In this document: in pieces, positions 1 through 8,479 of the stretch
Position numbering within the stretch: position 1 is the stretch's first letter
How the letters are laid out: every line of letters begins with the position of its first letter
Origin: Thiobacillus sp.
GTDB lineage: Bacteria > Pseudomonadota > Gammaproteobacteria > Burkholderiales > Thiobacillaceae
Reading direction: 5' to 3'
Length of the DNA: 9,655 nt
Assembly: GCA_024710445.1 (NCBI GenBank)
Contig: JANJUT010000271.1
Coordinates: 1-9,655 of the forward strand
Notes under the pieces: generated by a model
Databases searched by the model: none
What the model saw: the letters and a program-made list of their open reading frames with translations, nothing else
What the model was told of the DNA's origin: nothing
Program-made: the position numbers and the translations under genes

Positions 1-1842
1 GTGGTGATGCGCGCGACCTGCCACGTCGAGGACCTCGACAGGAGCGGCGGCAAGCAGGCGATCATCATCGACGAGCTGCCGTACCAGGTGAACAAGGCCA
101 ACCTGCTGATCAAGATCGGTGAGCTGGTGCGCGAAAAGCAGATCGACGGCATTGCCGACCTTCGGGACGAGTCCGACAAGTCCGGCATGCGCGTCTACAT
201 CGAGCTGAAGCGCGGCGAGAACGCCGATGTCATCCTGAACAACCTGTACAAGCAGACGCAGATGCAGGATACCTTCGGCATGAACATGGTGGCGCTGATC
301 GATGGTCAGCCGCGCCTGCTCAACCTGCGTGAAATGCTCGACGCCTTCCTGCGCCATCGTCGCGAAGTCGTCACCCGCCGCACGGTGTTCGATCTCAGGA
401 AGGCGCGCGAGCGTGGCCACATCCTGGAAGGCCTGGCGGTGGCGCTGGCCAACGTCGACGAGATCGTCGAACTGATCAAGTCCTCGGAAACGCCGGTGAT
501 CGCGAAAGAGCGTCTGCTCGACCGTGCCTGGAAATCGGCCATGGTCGAGGAGATGCTGGCACGCATCGATCCCGAATTCTCGCGGCCGGTCAATATCGGG
601 CCGGAATACGGCCTGCATGGCGATGGCTATCATCTGTCCGAAATCCAGGCGCAGCGCATCCTCGAGATGCAGTTGCAGCGCCTCACCAATCTGGAGTCGG
701 ACAAGATCATCGGCGAATACAAGGACGTGATGGACAAGATCGCCGACCTGCTCGATATCCTGGCCAATCCGGCTCGCATCACCCAGATCATCCGCGAAGA
801 ACTGACCCAGATCCAGGAGCAGTTCGGCGATGAACGGCGCTCGGTCATCGTCGAAAATGCGCAGGACATGTCGATGGAGGACCTGATCAAGCCGGAAGAG
901 ATGGTCGTCACGCTGTCGCACGGCGGCTACATGAAGTCGCAGCCGATGGACGACTACCGTGCGCAGAAACGCGGCGGACGCGGCAAGCAGGCGGCCGGGA
1001 CCAAGGATGAAGACTTCATCGAGAAGATGTTCGTCGCCAATACCCACGATTTCATCCTCTGCTTCTCCAACCGTGGGCGCCTGTACTGGCTCAAGGTTTA
1101 CAACGTCCCAGCGGGCGGTCGTGCCGCGCGCGGCAAGCCCATCGTCAACCTGCTGCCGCTGGAAGAGGGTGAAAAGATCAATGCACTGCTGCCGGTCAAG
1201 ACCTTTGACGACGAGCATTACGTGTTCATGGCCACCAGCAACGGCATCGTCAAGAAAACGCCTTTGAGCGACTTCTCGCGTCCACGCACCGCCGGCATCA
1301 TTGCGGTCGGACTGGACGACGGCGATTTCCTGATCGGCGCGTCGATCACCGACGGTCGTCACGATGTGATGCTGTTCTCCGACGGCGGCAAGGCCGTGCG
1401 TTTCGACGAGAACGACGTGCGCCCGATGGGCCGCACCGCGCGTGGCGTCATCGGCATGAAACTCGCCAAGGACAAGAAGCTGATTTCGCTGCTGGTGGCC
1501 GAGGACGAAAACGATTTCGTTCTGACTGCAACCGAGAATGGCTTCGGCAAACGCACGCCGATTACCGAATACACTCGCCATGCCCGCGCCACGCAAGGCA
1601 TGATCGCGATCCAGACCAGCGAGCGCAACGGCCGCGTGGTCGCCGCCACGCTGGTGAAGCCGGAAGACGAGATCATGCTGATTACCACCGGCGGCGTGCT
1701 GATCCGCACCCGCGTCAAGGAAATACGCGCCATGAGTCGTTCGACTCAGGGCGTCACCCTGATCAATCTGGACAAGGGTGAAACACTGATCAGCCTGGAA
1801 AAAGTGGCTGAAGCCGACAACGAAGAGGAATCAGAGGACTAA
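1..1842 (+). CDS. gyrA: DNA gyrase subunit A, C-terminal part (5' end outside the window)
   Basis: GyrA is the DNA-cleaving and rejoining subunit of the A2B2 type IIA topoisomerase that introduces negative supercoils. The 613 visible residues match GyrA throughout. They begin in the breakage-reunion domain (EIPYQVNKA-like segment near residue 25, [11 protein letters not shown] near 54-64). The coiled-coil segment follows ([10 protein letters not shown] near 119-128, LQRLTNLE further on). The GyrA box, QKRGGRG, at residues 322-328 marks the start of the six-bladed beta-pinwheel that wraps DNA and separates gyrase from topoisomerase IV. The N-terminal winged helix and active-site Tyr, roughly 240-250 residues, lie upstream. 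The GTG at base 1 is an internal valine codon, not a start. The acidic tail is short (about ten residues, ending EEESED), shorter than in E. coli. serC begins 4 nt after the stop, so readthrough transcription into serC is likely. Confidence 0.97.
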   Translation: MVMRATCHVEDLDRSGGKQAIIIDELPYQVNKANLLIKIGELVREKQIDGIADLRDESDKSGMRVYIELKRGENADVILNNLYKQTQMQDTFGMNMVALIDGQPRLLNLREMLDAFLRHRREVVTRRTVFDLRKARERGHILEGLAVALANVDEIVELIKSSETPVIAKERLLDRAWKSAMVEEMLARIDPEFSRPVNIGPEYGLHGDGYHLSEIQAQRILEMQLQRLTNLESDKIIGEYKDVMDKIADLLDILANPARITQIIREELTQIQEQFGDERRSVIVENAQDMSMEDLIKPEEMVVTLSHGGYMKSQPMDDYRAQKRGGRGKQAAGTKDEDFIEKMFVANTHDFILCFSNRGRLYWLKVYNVPAGGRAARGKPIVNLLPLEEGEKINALLPVKTFDDEHYVFMATSNGIVKKTPLSDFSRPRTAGIIAVGLDDGDFLIGASITDGRHDVMLFSDGGKAVRFDENDVRPMGRTARGVIGMKLAKDKKLISLLVAEDENDFVLTATENGFGKRTPITEYTRHARATQGMIAIQTSERNGRVVAATLVKPEDEIMLITTGGVLIRTRVKEIRAMSRSTQGVTLINLDKGETLISLEKVAEADNEEESED

Positions 1843-1846
1843 AAGC

Positions 1847-2926
1847 ATGACCATATATAACTTCAGCGCCGGCCCCGCCGTGTTGCCCAAGGATGTGTTG
1901 CAGCAGGTTCAGGCCGAAATGGTCGACTGGCATGGCAGTGGCATGTCGGTGATGGAAATGAGTCATCGCGGCAAGGAGTTCATGGGAATTGCCGCCGAGG
2001 CTGAAGCCGATCTGCGCGAGTTGATGGGGATTCCCGCCAACTACAAGGTGCTGTTCCTGCAGGGCGGCGCGTCCTCGCAGTTCGCCATGGTGCCGATGAA
2101 CTTGCTGCGAGGCAAAGCCAGCGCCGATTATCTGAACACCGGCGAGTGGTCGAAAAAAGCGATCAAGGAAGCCAGGAAATACGGTGCGGTCAATGTGGTG
2201 GCGACGAGCGAAGACAAGAACTTCAGCTATGCACCGGCACAGGATCAGTGGAAGCTTGATCCCAATGCCGCGTATGTCCATTACACGCCGAACGAGACCA
2301 TTGGCGGGGTGGAGATGTTCTGGACGCCGGACACCGGCAGCGTGCCGCTGGTGGCCGACATGTCGTCGACCATCCTGTCGCGGCCGATCGACGTGTCGAA
2401 ATTCGGCGTGATCTACGCCGGCGCGCAGAAGAACATCGGCCCGGCGGGCCTCACCATCGTCATCGTGCGCGAGGACCTGATCGGCCAGGTTGTTGCCGGT
2501 ACGCCGACCATGTTCGACTACAAGACGCATGCGGACAACGAGTCGATGTACAACACACCGCCGACCTTCGCCATGTATACCGCCGGGTTGGTGTTCAAGT
2601 GGCTGAAGGTGCGCGGTGGTCTCGCCGCAATGGAAAAGACCAACCGTGAAAAAGCCGGCCTGCTGTATGACGCGCTCGACGCGACCGATTTCTACAATTC
2701 GCCGGTGGCGATGGACAATCGTTCGCTGATGAACGTGCCGTTCACGCTGAAGGACGCGGGACTCGACGAGGCTTTCCTCAAGGGCGCCAAGGAACGCGGC
2801 CTGCTGCAGCTAAAGGGTCATCGTTCGGTCGGCGGCATGCGGGCTTCGATCTACAACGCCATGCCGGTTGATGGCGTGCGCGCACTGGTCGCCTACATGG
2901 CCGAATTCGAGAAAAGCCATGGCTGA
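1847..2926 (+). CDS. serC: Phosphoserine aminotransferase SerC
   Basis: A PLP-dependent class V aminotransferase that converts 3-phosphohydroxypyruvate and glutamate to O-phosphoserine. In many proteobacteria it also transaminates the 4-carbon phospho-keto acid of pyridoxal phosphate synthesis. The 359 residues match the usual bacterial length of about 360. Visible marks are [10 protein letters not shown] at 5-14, the GGASSQF phosphate-binding region at 73-79, TPNETI at 147-152, the PLP Schiff-base lysine K195 in [11 protein letters not shown], and the C-terminal substrate-binding motif [11 protein letters not shown] at 324-334. The ATG follows AGAGGA at 1833-1838 with an 8-nt spacer, and this Shine-Dalgarno overlaps the end of gyrA. 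The 3' end overlaps serA by 8 nt. No promoter is visible in the 4-nt gap after gyrA, so transcription must come through gyrA or from inside it. Confidence 0.97.
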   Translation: MTIYNFSAGPAVLPKDVLQQVQAEMVDWHGSGMSVMEMSHRGKEFMGIAAEAEADLRELMGIPANYKVLFLQGGASSQFAMVPMNLLRGKASADYLNTGEWSKKAIKEARKYGAVNVVATSEDKNFSYAPAQDQWKLDPNAAYVHYTPNETIGGVEMFWTPDTGSVPLVADMSSTILSRPIDVSKFGVIYAGAQKNIGPAGLTIVIVREDLIGQVVAGTPTMFDYKTHADNESMYNTPPTFAMYTAGLVFKWLKVRGGLAAMEKTNREKAGLLYDALDATDFYNSPVAMDNRSLMNVPFTLKDAGLDEAFLKGAKERGLLQLKGHRSVGGMRASIYNAMPVDGVRALVAYMAEFEKSHG

Positions 2927-4094
2927 CGCGCGCAAGGTCCTCACGCTCAATGCCATTTCCGCACGTGGACTGGCACGTCTGCCGCAGCATTATGTTGTAG
3001 GCGGTGATGTCACGGACCCTGATGCGATCCTGGTTCGCTCGGCCAACATGCACGAGATGGAAATCTCTGCATCGGTGCGGACGATTGGTCGCGCGGGTGC
3101 GGGCACCAACAATATTCCGGTCAAGAAACTGACTGAACGTGGCGTGCCGGTATTCAATGCACCGGGTGCCAACGCCAATGCAGTGAAGGAACTGGTGGTG
3201 GCCGGCATGTTGATGGGCGCACGCAATCTGGTGCCGGCGCTCAAGTTTGTCGAAGGTCTGTCCGGCACGGACGAAGAGATGCACAAGGCGACCGAAGCCG
3301 GCAAAAAGAATTTTGCCGGCATGGAACTGCCGGGCCGCACGCTTGGTGTCATCGGTCTCGGTGCGATCGGCTCGTATATTGCCGAAGCCGCGATCAAGCT
3401 TGGCATGAACGTGATCGGTTACGACCCGGCGATTACGGTGGATGCCGCCTGGCGGCTGCCGTCACAGGTCAGGCGCGCCGAAAGCGTGGAAGACGTGCTG
3501 CGACAGGCTGATTTTGTCACCCTGCATGTGCCGTTGCTGGATGCCACGCGTAACCTCATCAATGCCCAGCGTATCGGGGTGATGCGACCCGGCGCGGTCC
3601 TGCTCAACTTTGCGCGCGAAGGCGTGGTGGATAACGCTGCGGTGATCGAGGCGCTCGACGCCAACAAGCTGCATGCCTACATCTGCGACTTCCCGGCCAA
3701 TGCGCTGAAGGGCCATGCCAAAGTGGTGGCGCTGCCGCACCTGGGCGCGAGCACGTCCGAGGCTGAAGAAAACTGCGCGGTCATGGTGGCCGAGCAGGTG
3801 GCGGACTATCTGGAAAACGGCAATGTGCTGAATGCGGTCAACTTCCCCAACGTCAGCATGCCGCGCGAATCCGCATATCGCATCGCGGTCGCCAATGCCA
3901 ACGTCCCCAATATGGTGAGCCAGATTTCGACTGCGCTGGCCGCAGCCGGACTCAATATTCACAACATGGTCAACAAGTCCAAGGGGGATATCGCCTACAC
4001 GCTGGTCGATGTCGACAGCGCCGTGACTGCTGCAGTGACGCAGCAACTCGCTGCCATCGCTGGCGTGCTGGCCGTACGTTATCTGCCTGAATAA
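2919..4094 (+). CDS. serA: D-3-phosphoglycerate dehydrogenase, short form with C-terminal ACT domain
   Basis: Probably oxidises 3-phosphoglycerate to 3-phosphohydroxypyruvate with NAD+, the first step of serine synthesis and the step before SerC. The 391 residues are a D-2-hydroxyacid dehydrogenase: substrate domain about 1-95, Rossmann domain with GLGAIG at 147-152, FAREGVV with the conserved catalytic Arg R233, and PHLGAST with catalytic His H274. An ACT domain fills about 320-391 ([20 protein letters not shown]), fitting serine feedback. Unlike the ~410-residue enterobacterial or ~530-residue long forms, it resembles the ~390-residue forms. The usual catalytic Glu of the FPxE segment seems to be Asn (N261 in DFPANAL). 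The start at 2919 is chosen because [11 protein letters not shown] begins the fold; the in-frame start at 2868 would lie deep in serC. Weak GAG at 2909-2911, so coupling to serC is likely. The stop overlaps the pheA ATG by one base. Another 2-hydroxyacid dehydrogenase role is possible but less likely beside serC. Confidence 0.9.
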   Translation: MADARKVLTLNAISARGLARLPQHYVVGGDVTDPDAILVRSANMHEMEISASVRTIGRAGAGTNNIPVKKLTERGVPVFNAPGANANAVKELVVAGMLMGARNLVPALKFVEGLSGTDEEMHKATEAGKKNFAGMELPGRTLGVIGLGAIGSYIAEAAIKLGMNVIGYDPAITVDAAWRLPSQVRRAESVEDVLRQADFVTLHVPLLDATRNLINAQRIGVMRPGAVLLNFAREGVVDNAAVIEALDANKLHAYICDFPANALKGHAKVVALPHLGASTSEAEENCAVMVAEQVADYLENGNVLNAVNFPNVSMPRESAYRIAVANANVPNMVSQISTALAAAGLNIHNMVNKSKGDIAYTLVDVDSAVTAAVTQQLAAIAGVLAVRYLPE

Positions 4095-5164
4095 TGATGG
4101 ATGATGCGCTGAAGGCGCTGCGCGCGCGCATTGACGGTATCGACGACGCGATCCTGCAACTGGTGTCGGAGCGTGCCGGTATCGCCCAGCAGGTGGGCCA
4201 TACCAAGAAGGGCGAGAAAATCTATCGCCCCGAGCGCGAGGCGCAGATTGTGCGCCGCCTGCGCGAAAACAATCCTGGACCATTGTCAGGCGAGGTGATC
4301 GAGCGACTGATCCGCGAAATCATTTCGTCCTGTCGTGCGCTGGAACAGGCCACGCGCGTGGCGTATCTGGGGCCGGCAGGCACTTTCAGCCAGCAGGCGG
4401 TGCACAAGCACTTTGGCCATGAGGCCGAAGCGCTGGCCGAGGCGGATATCGACGCCTGTTTTCATGCGGTGGAAACCGGCCGGGCCGACTTCGCCGTGGT
4501 GCCGGTGGAAAACTCGACCGAAGGCGCCATTGCGCGCACGCTCGATCTCATCGTTTCCAGCCCGCTGAAAATCTGCAGCGAGGTGATGCTGCCGATTCAC
4601 CAGATGCTGATGCGCAAGCATGCGGACCTGGAAGGCATTGCCCGCATCTATGGCCATGCGCAATCGCTTGCGCAATGCCAGCTGTGGCTCAATCGCCACC
4701 TTCCCGGGGCCGAACGCATCAGCGTGGTCAGCAACAGCGATGGCGCGGTGCGCGCCGCGGCCGATCCCGATGCGGTGACACTGGGTTCGGTCGCTGCTGC
4801 CGAGTTGTATGGTCTGACCGTGGTGGAAGCGCGCATCGAAGATGAACTCAGCAATACCACGCGTTTTCTGGTGCTGGGGAAAACCGATGCGGCACCGTCC
4901 GGGCGCGACAAAACTTCGCTGGTGATGGGTGCGCGCAATCAGCCGGGTGCCATCGTCAAACTGCTGCAGCCGCTGGCCGATGCCGGCATCTCCATGAGCA
5001 AGCTGGAATCGCGCCCGGCACGGGGAAGCAACTGGGAGTACCTGTTCTTTGTCGTCTGCAATGGCCATCGCGAGGATCCGGAAATGATTGCGGCGCTGGC
5101 CGAAATCGAAACACGCGCCGCGTTTCTCAAGGTTCTTGGTTCCTATCCCGCCGCTTCAGCATGA
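4094..5164 (+). CDS. pheA: Bifunctional chorismate mutase / prephenate dehydratase (P-protein)
   Basis: Converts chorismate to prephenate and then to phenylpyruvate, committing flux to phenylalanine. The 356 residues show three parts. An AroQ-type chorismate mutase occupies about 1-88, with R10, R27, K38, R48 and E49 matching the E. coli active-site residues R11, R28, K39, R51 and E52. Prephenate dehydratase follows at about 89-265: YLGPAGTFSQ, VPVENSTEGA at 136-145, HAQSLAQC at 188-195 and the catalytic TRF motif at 256-258. A regulatory ACT domain spans about 273-352, with the ESRP motif at 305-308 expected to bind phenylalanine. Length and architecture match the Pseudomonas-type P-protein. 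The ATG overlaps the serA stop (TAATG) and has no clear Shine-Dalgarno, so reinitiation is likely; a second in-frame ATG follows at 4097. TyrA here has no mutase domain, so this may supply prephenate for both branches. Confidence 0.97.
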   Translation: MMDDALKALRARIDGIDDAILQLVSERAGIAQQVGHTKKGEKIYRPEREAQIVRRLRENNPGPLSGEVIERLIREIISSCRALEQATRVAYLGPAGTFSQQAVHKHFGHEAEALAEADIDACFHAVETGRADFAVVPVENSTEGAIARTLDLIVSSPLKICSEVMLPIHQMLMRKHADLEGIARIYGHAQSLAQCQLWLNRHLPGAERISVVSNSDGAVRAAADPDAVTLGSVAAAELYGLTVVEARIEDELSNTTRFLVLGKTDAAPSGRDKTSLVMGARNQPGAIVKLLQPLADAGISMSKLESRPARGSNWEYLFFVVCNGHREDPEMIAALAEIETRAAFLKVLGSYPAASA

Positions 5165-5175
5165 AGGCCCGCGAC

Positions 5176-6327
5176 ATGACTTGTTCCGGCCTGGCGCCTG
5201 CGCACGTGCGTGCGATTGCTCCATATCTGCCTGGCAAGCCCATATCCGAACTGGCGCGCGAACTGGGTTTGAACGAGGCCGATATCGTCAAGCTGGCATC
5301 GAACGAAAATCCGCTTGGTCCCAGCCCGCTCGCGCTGGCGGCAGCACAGGACGCGTTGCATGACATGGCGCTCTATCCGGATGGTGCCGGCTTTGCGTTG
5401 AAATCGAAGCTGTCGGTAAAATTTGGTGTGGCGGCGAACCAGATCGTGCTGGGCAACGGATCGAACGACATCCTCGACATGGCGGCGCGTGCCTTCCTGA
5501 CCGCCGGCACCTCTTCAGTCTATGCGCAGCATGCCTTTGCGGTGTATCCGATTGCCACCCAGACGGCGGGTGCACAGGGCATAGCCGTGGCAGCAAAGGA
5601 GTACGGGCACGACCTCGGCGCCATGCGCGCGGCGATCCGTGACGACACGCGTGTGCTCTGGATCGCCAATCCCAACAACCCGACCGGTACGTTCCTGCCA
5701 TGGAGCGAGATCGAGGCCTTTCTCGCAACCGTGCCGCCGTCTGTTCTGGTGGTGCTGGATGAAGCCTACGGCGAGTACCTGCCACCGGCCGAGCGTTGCG
5801 ACACCGCTGGCTGGCTGGCACGTTTCCCCAATCTGCTGATCAGCCGTACTTTTTCCAAGGCTTATGGCCTGGCGGGATTGCGTGTTGGTTATGGTCTGGG
5901 CAGCGCTGAAGTCATCGATTTGCTGAATCGCGTGCGCCAACCGTTCAACGTCAATGCGCCGGCCCTGGCTGCCGCCGAGGCGGCGCTCGATGACAGCGAA
6001 TTCCTGGCACGCAGCTATGCCCTGAATAGTGCGGGCATGGCGCAGTTGGTGGCAGGGCTTGACGCACTGGGCGTCGACACTGTCCCGTCGAAAGGCAATT
6101 TTCTGCTGGCAAAGGTCGGCGACGCGGCACGGATCAATGCTGAATTGCTGGCACGCGGCCTGATCGTGCGCCCGGTTGCCAACTACGGCCTGCCTGAATT
6201 CCTGCGTATATCGGTGGGGCTGGCCGGGCAGAACACCCGTTTCCTCGACACATTGAGCATGGTTCTTGCCGCTTTAGCGGCTTTAGAACCACGGCTTGAC
6301 CCTCGCGGTCGGAAGGACTGTCTGTGA
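5176..6327 (+). CDS. hisC: Histidinol-phosphate aminotransferase (HisC type), probably also aromatic aminotransferase
   Basis: A fold-type I PLP aminotransferase interconverting histidinol phosphate and imidazole-acetol phosphate. Homologues in aromatic operons also transaminate phenylpyruvate and 4-hydroxyphenylpyruvate. Numbered from the alternative ATG at 5161, it shows LASNENPLGPSP at 45-56, NPNNPTG at 170-176, DEAYGEY at 200-206, the PLP lysine K233 in SRTFSKAYGLAGLRVGYG, R241, and the distal Arg R349 in FLRISVG. The start at 5176 is preferred: GAAGG at 5163-5167 sits 8 nt upstream and MTCSGLAPAHVRAIAPY matches the usual N-terminus. The ATG at 5161, which overlaps the pheA stop as ATGA, would add five residues. 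The last ~18 residues, rich in Ala, Leu, Arg and Pro, extend past the normal end; their DNA contains a strong hairpin at 6261-6290. Its place between pheA and tyrA, away from other his genes, favours an aromatic role, but specificity cannot be read from sequence. Confidence 0.94.
   Translation: MTCSGLAPAHVRAIAPYLPGKPISELARELGLNEADIVKLASNENPLGPSPLALAAAQDALHDMALYPDGAGFALKSKLSVKFGVAANQIVLGNGSNDILDMAARAFLTAGTSSVYAQHAFAVYPIATQTAGAQGIAVAAKEYGHDLGAMRAAIRDDTRVLWIANPNNPTGTFLPWSEIEAFLATVPPSVLVVLDEAYGEYLPPAERCDTAGWLARFPNLLISRTFSKAYGLAGLRVGYGLGSAEVIDLLNRVRQPFNVNAPALAAAEAALDDSEFLARSYALNSAGMAQLVAGLDALGVDTVPSKGNFLLAKVGDAARINAELLARGLIVRPVANYGLPEFLRISVGLAGQNTRFLDTLSMVLAALAALEPRLDPRGRKDCL
6261..6290 (+). other. 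Two-part inverted repeat (RNA hairpin) inside the 3' end of hisC
   Basis: The outer arms GGTTCT (6261-6266) and AGAACC (6285-6290) are exact reverse complements. The inner arms GCCGC (6268-6272) and GCGGC (6277-6281) are too, around a TTTA loop. The halves are separated by a 1-by-3 internal loop, giving 11 paired bases. No T-run follows, so it does not look like an intrinsic terminator. It encodes the start of the unusual HisC tail and lies about 20 nt before the tyrA Shine-Dalgarno. A role in mRNA stability or in moderating hisC-tyrA coupling is possible but only inferred. Confidence 0.6.
6311..6316 (+). promoter_or_regulatory. Shine-Dalgarno of tyrA (decides its GTG start)
   Basis: GGAAGG lies within the hisC tail, 7 nt before the GTG at 6324. 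It supports the GTG start, since no ATG lies near the N-terminus of the conserved Rossmann strand. Confidence 0.7.
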
Positions 6328-7190
6328 TCGTCAAAAAACTCGCCATCGTTGGTGCCGGCCTGATCGGTGGCTCGTTTGCCCTGGCCTTGAAACAGGCGGG
6401 TGCGGTGGGCGAGGTGCTTGGCGTGGGCCGCAATCCGGCCAGCCTGGATGCGGCAATCGGGCGCGGGTTGATTGATCGCGTGGCCGATTGGGCGGCTGCG
6501 GGTCAGGCGGACTGTATTTTCCTGGCGATGCCGGTGGGTGATACTGAAAGTGTGCTGTCAGCGTTACTGCCGCATCTGAAACCAGGCGCCATCATCACCG
6601 ACGCCGGCAGTACCAAGGGCAATGTCATTGCGGCGGCACGTGCGGTATTGACAACGCGTTTCAACGATTTCGTGCCTGGCCACCCGATTGCCGGTTCCGA
6701 GCAGAGCGGACCGCTGGCCGCGCGCGCGGATTTGTATGAAGGTAAAAAAGTAGTGCTCACACCCGAGCCCGATACCCGTGCTGATGCGCTTGCCACCGTG
6801 CAGGCCTTGTGGGTGGCGGCGGGCTCGCAGGTTGAGACACTGGATGCCGCGCTGCACGACCGCATCTTCGCCGCCGTCAGCCATTTACCCCATCTGGCCG
6901 CATTTGCCCTGGTGGATGAACTGGCCGGTCGCGCGGATAGCGATACGTTTTTTCGTTTTGCCGCCAGCGGCTTTCGCGATTTCACGCGGATTGCCGGCAG
7001 CAGCCCGGAAATGTGGCGCGACATTGCCATGGCGAACCGACCGGCACTGTTGACGGAAATCGATGCCTATCTTGGCGCCTTGCAGGCGATGCGCCAGGCT
7101 GTGGCTGAAAAAGACGCAGAGGCTTTGCTGGACATGTTTTTGCGTGCCCGGGCCGCCCGTGAAAACTGGATGAAAACACAGGACGTTTGA
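6324..7190 (+). CDS. tyrA: Prephenate/arogenate (cyclohexadienyl) dehydrogenase, monofunctional
   Basis: Oxidatively decarboxylates prephenate and/or arogenate, giving 4-hydroxyphenylpyruvate or tyrosine. The 288 residues hold an N-terminal Rossmann domain (VGAGLIGGS, glycines 10, 12 and 15), DAGSTKGNV at 93-101, and [11 protein letters not shown] at 119-129 with H120, the likely equivalent of the catalytic His of the E. coli enzyme. An all-helical dimerisation domain follows, with SHLPHLAAF at 186-194 and [18 protein letters not shown] at 214-231. After the second beta strand it reads GVGRN: Gly where NAD-specific relatives carry Asp, followed by Arg36, which suggests NADP+. There is no chorismate mutase domain and no ACT domain. 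The start is GTG at 6324, overlapping the hisC stop as GTGA, with GGAAGG 7 nt upstream. The stop shares one base with the aroA ATG. Prephenate versus arogenate preference is not decidable here. Confidence 0.95.
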   Translation: MIVKKLAIVGAGLIGGSFALALKQAGAVGEVLGVGRNPASLDAAIGRGLIDRVADWAAAGQADCIFLAMPVGDTESVLSALLPHLKPGAIITDAGSTKGNVIAAARAVLTTRFNDFVPGHPIAGSEQSGPLAARADLYEGKKVVLTPEPDTRADALATVQALWVAAGSQVETLDAALHDRIFAAVSHLPHLAAFALVDELAGRADSDTFFRFAASGFRDFTRIAGSSPEMWRDIAMANRPALLTEIDAYLGALQAMRQAVAEKDAEALLDMFLRARAARENWMKTQDV

Positions 7191-8479
7191 TGGAATTTCT
7201 CGATTTACCTGCAAGCACGGCCGCACGCGGCACAGTGCGCCTGCCCGGATCCAAAAGCATTTCCAACCGCGTGCTGCTGCTGGCAGCATTGGCAAAAGGC
7301 ACCACGATCGTGCGCGCGCTACTGGATTCGGATGACACGCGGGTGATGCTCGATGCCTTGCGCACACTGGGTGTGGGCGTGGTGCGGATGAGCGATTCCG
7401 ACGATTACGAGATTCACGGAGTCGATGGCGCGTTTCCTGTGAAGCAGGCCGAATTGTTTCTGGGGAATGCTGGGACGGCATTTCGTTCACTTACCGCAGC
7501 GTGCGCCTTGTCCGGTGGCGAGTATGTACTGAAAGGCGTTTCCAGGATGCACGAGCGCCCCATCGGCGATCTGGTGGATGCGCTGCGCCTGGTGGGCGCC
7601 CGTATCGATTATCTTGGCGAGGAAGGTTTTCCGCCGCTGCATGTTCATCCTGCCACCTTGACGGGCGACACCACGCAGGTGCGCGGCAATGTGTCGAGCC
7701 AGTTCCTGACCGGCCTGATGATGGCACTGCCGCTGCGGCAGCGCAGTACGACCATCGAAGTCGTGGGTGAGTTGATTTCCAAACCGTACATCGGCATTAC
7801 GCTGGCGATGCTGCACCGCTTCGGGGTGTATGTTGCGCAGGATGGCTGGCAGCGCTTTGGCGTGCCGGCACAGGCGCGTTATCAGAGCCCCGGCGAAATC
7901 TGGATCGAGGGCGATGCTTCATCGGCCTCATATTTTCTTGCCGCCGGTGCGATCGGCGGGGGCCCAGTGCGGGTGGAAGGTGTCGGGCGCGACAGCGTGC
8001 AGGGCGATGTCCGCTTTGCCGATGCCCTGGCACAGATGGGGGCGCGGATTGAGATGGGGCCGAACTGGATCGAGGCGCGTGCGCCGCAGAGTGGCCGCCT
8101 GAAGGCCGTTACGCTGGATTGCAACCATATTCCTGATGCCGCCATGACGCTGGCGGTGGCGGCATTGTTTGCCGACGGCGTGACCACGCTCAACAACATC
8201 GCCAGCTGGCGCGTGAAGGAAACCGATCGCATCGCCGCCATGGCAACCGAGCTGCGCAAGGTGGGCGCGACGGTGGAAGAGGGCGCTGACTTCATCCGCA
8301 TCACCCCGCCCGCAAAACTGATCCCCCATGCGGTCATCGATACCTACGACGATCACCGCATGGCGATGTGCTTGTCATTGGTGACGCTGGGTGACGTACC
8401 GGTGCGCATCAATGACCCAGCGTGCGTGAACAAGACCTTCCCCGATTATTTCAAGCGTTTTTCAGGTATTGCCCAATGA
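7190..8479 (+). CDS. aroA: 3-phosphoshikimate 1-carboxyvinyltransferase (EPSP synthase)
   Basis: Joins shikimate-3-phosphate and phosphoenolpyruvate to make EPSP, the sixth shikimate-pathway step; it is the target of glyphosate. The 429 residues equal the usual class I length. Active-site residues seen: K22, S23 and R27 in [17 protein letters not shown] at 92-99; R123 in HERPIGD; S169, S170 and Q171 in [10 protein letters not shown]316 in HIPDAAMT; E344 and R347 in KETDRI; R390 in DDHRMAM; and K415 in NKTFPDYF. The position equivalent to E. coli Pro101 is Ser100 (TAFRSLTA), a site where Pro-to-Ser is known to lower glyphosate sensitivity. The ATG at 7190 overlaps the tyrA TGA by one base and follows AGGA at 7180-7183 with a 6-nt spacer. 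A TTG one codon upstream is a less likely start. The stop overlaps the cmk start as ATGA. Confidence 0.98.
   Translation: MEFLDLPASTAARGTVRLPGSKSISNRVLLLAALAKGTTIVRALLDSDDTRVMLDALRTLGVGVVRMSDSDDYEIHGVDGAFPVKQAELFLGNAGTAFRSLTAACALSGGEYVLKGVSRMHERPIGDLVDALRLVGARIDYLGEEGFPPLHVHPATLTGDTTQVRGNVSSQFLTGLMMALPLRQRSTTIEVVGELISKPYIGITLAMLHRFGVYVAQDGWQRFGVPAQARYQSPGEIWIEGDASSASYFLAAGAIGGGPVRVEGVGRDSVQGDVRFADALAQMGARIEMGPNWIEARAPQSGRLKAVTLDCNHIPDAAMTLAVAALFADGVTTLNNIASWRVKETDRIAAMATELRKVGATVEEGADFIRITPPAKLIPHAVIDTYDDHRMAMCLSLVTLGDVPVRINDPACVNKTFPDYFKRFSGIAQ

Noticed and set aside
1..3. GTG as the start of a short GyrA
   Set aside because: The reading frame is open to the window edge and the sequence begins in the middle of the breakage-reunion domain, so this is a truncation by the window.
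1491..1498. GCTGGTGG, identical to the E. coli Chi site
   Set aside because: Chi sequences are lineage-specific, and one octamer in GC-rich coding DNA is expected by chance.
1790..2530. Long minus-strand ORF (246 residues) opposite serC
   Set aside because: It is a shadow of a GC-rich gene. The + strand encodes a complete SerC with catalytic motifs, and the minus product is rich in His, Arg and Gly with no recognisable family.
2868..2918. Upstream in-frame start for serA
   Set aside because: The added 17 residues lie wholly inside serC and show no conservation pattern; the 2919 ATG begins the fold.
3462..4283. Long minus-strand ORF (273 residues) opposite serA and pheA
   Set aside because: It crosses the junction of two well-supported + strand genes, and its composition is typical of antisense frames in GC-rich DNA.
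4286..5068. Long minus-strand ORF (260 residues) opposite pheA
   Set aside because: It is antisense to a conserved P-protein with all motifs intact, and no domain is recognisable.
6298..6310. GACC/GGTC inverted repeat before tyrA
   Set aside because: Only four base pairs around a 5-nt loop; not distinguishable from chance.
8422..8475. Upstream in-frame start for cmk
   Set aside because: It lies inside aroA and adds residues not found in cytidylate kinases; the ATGA overlap at 8476 fits the operon style.
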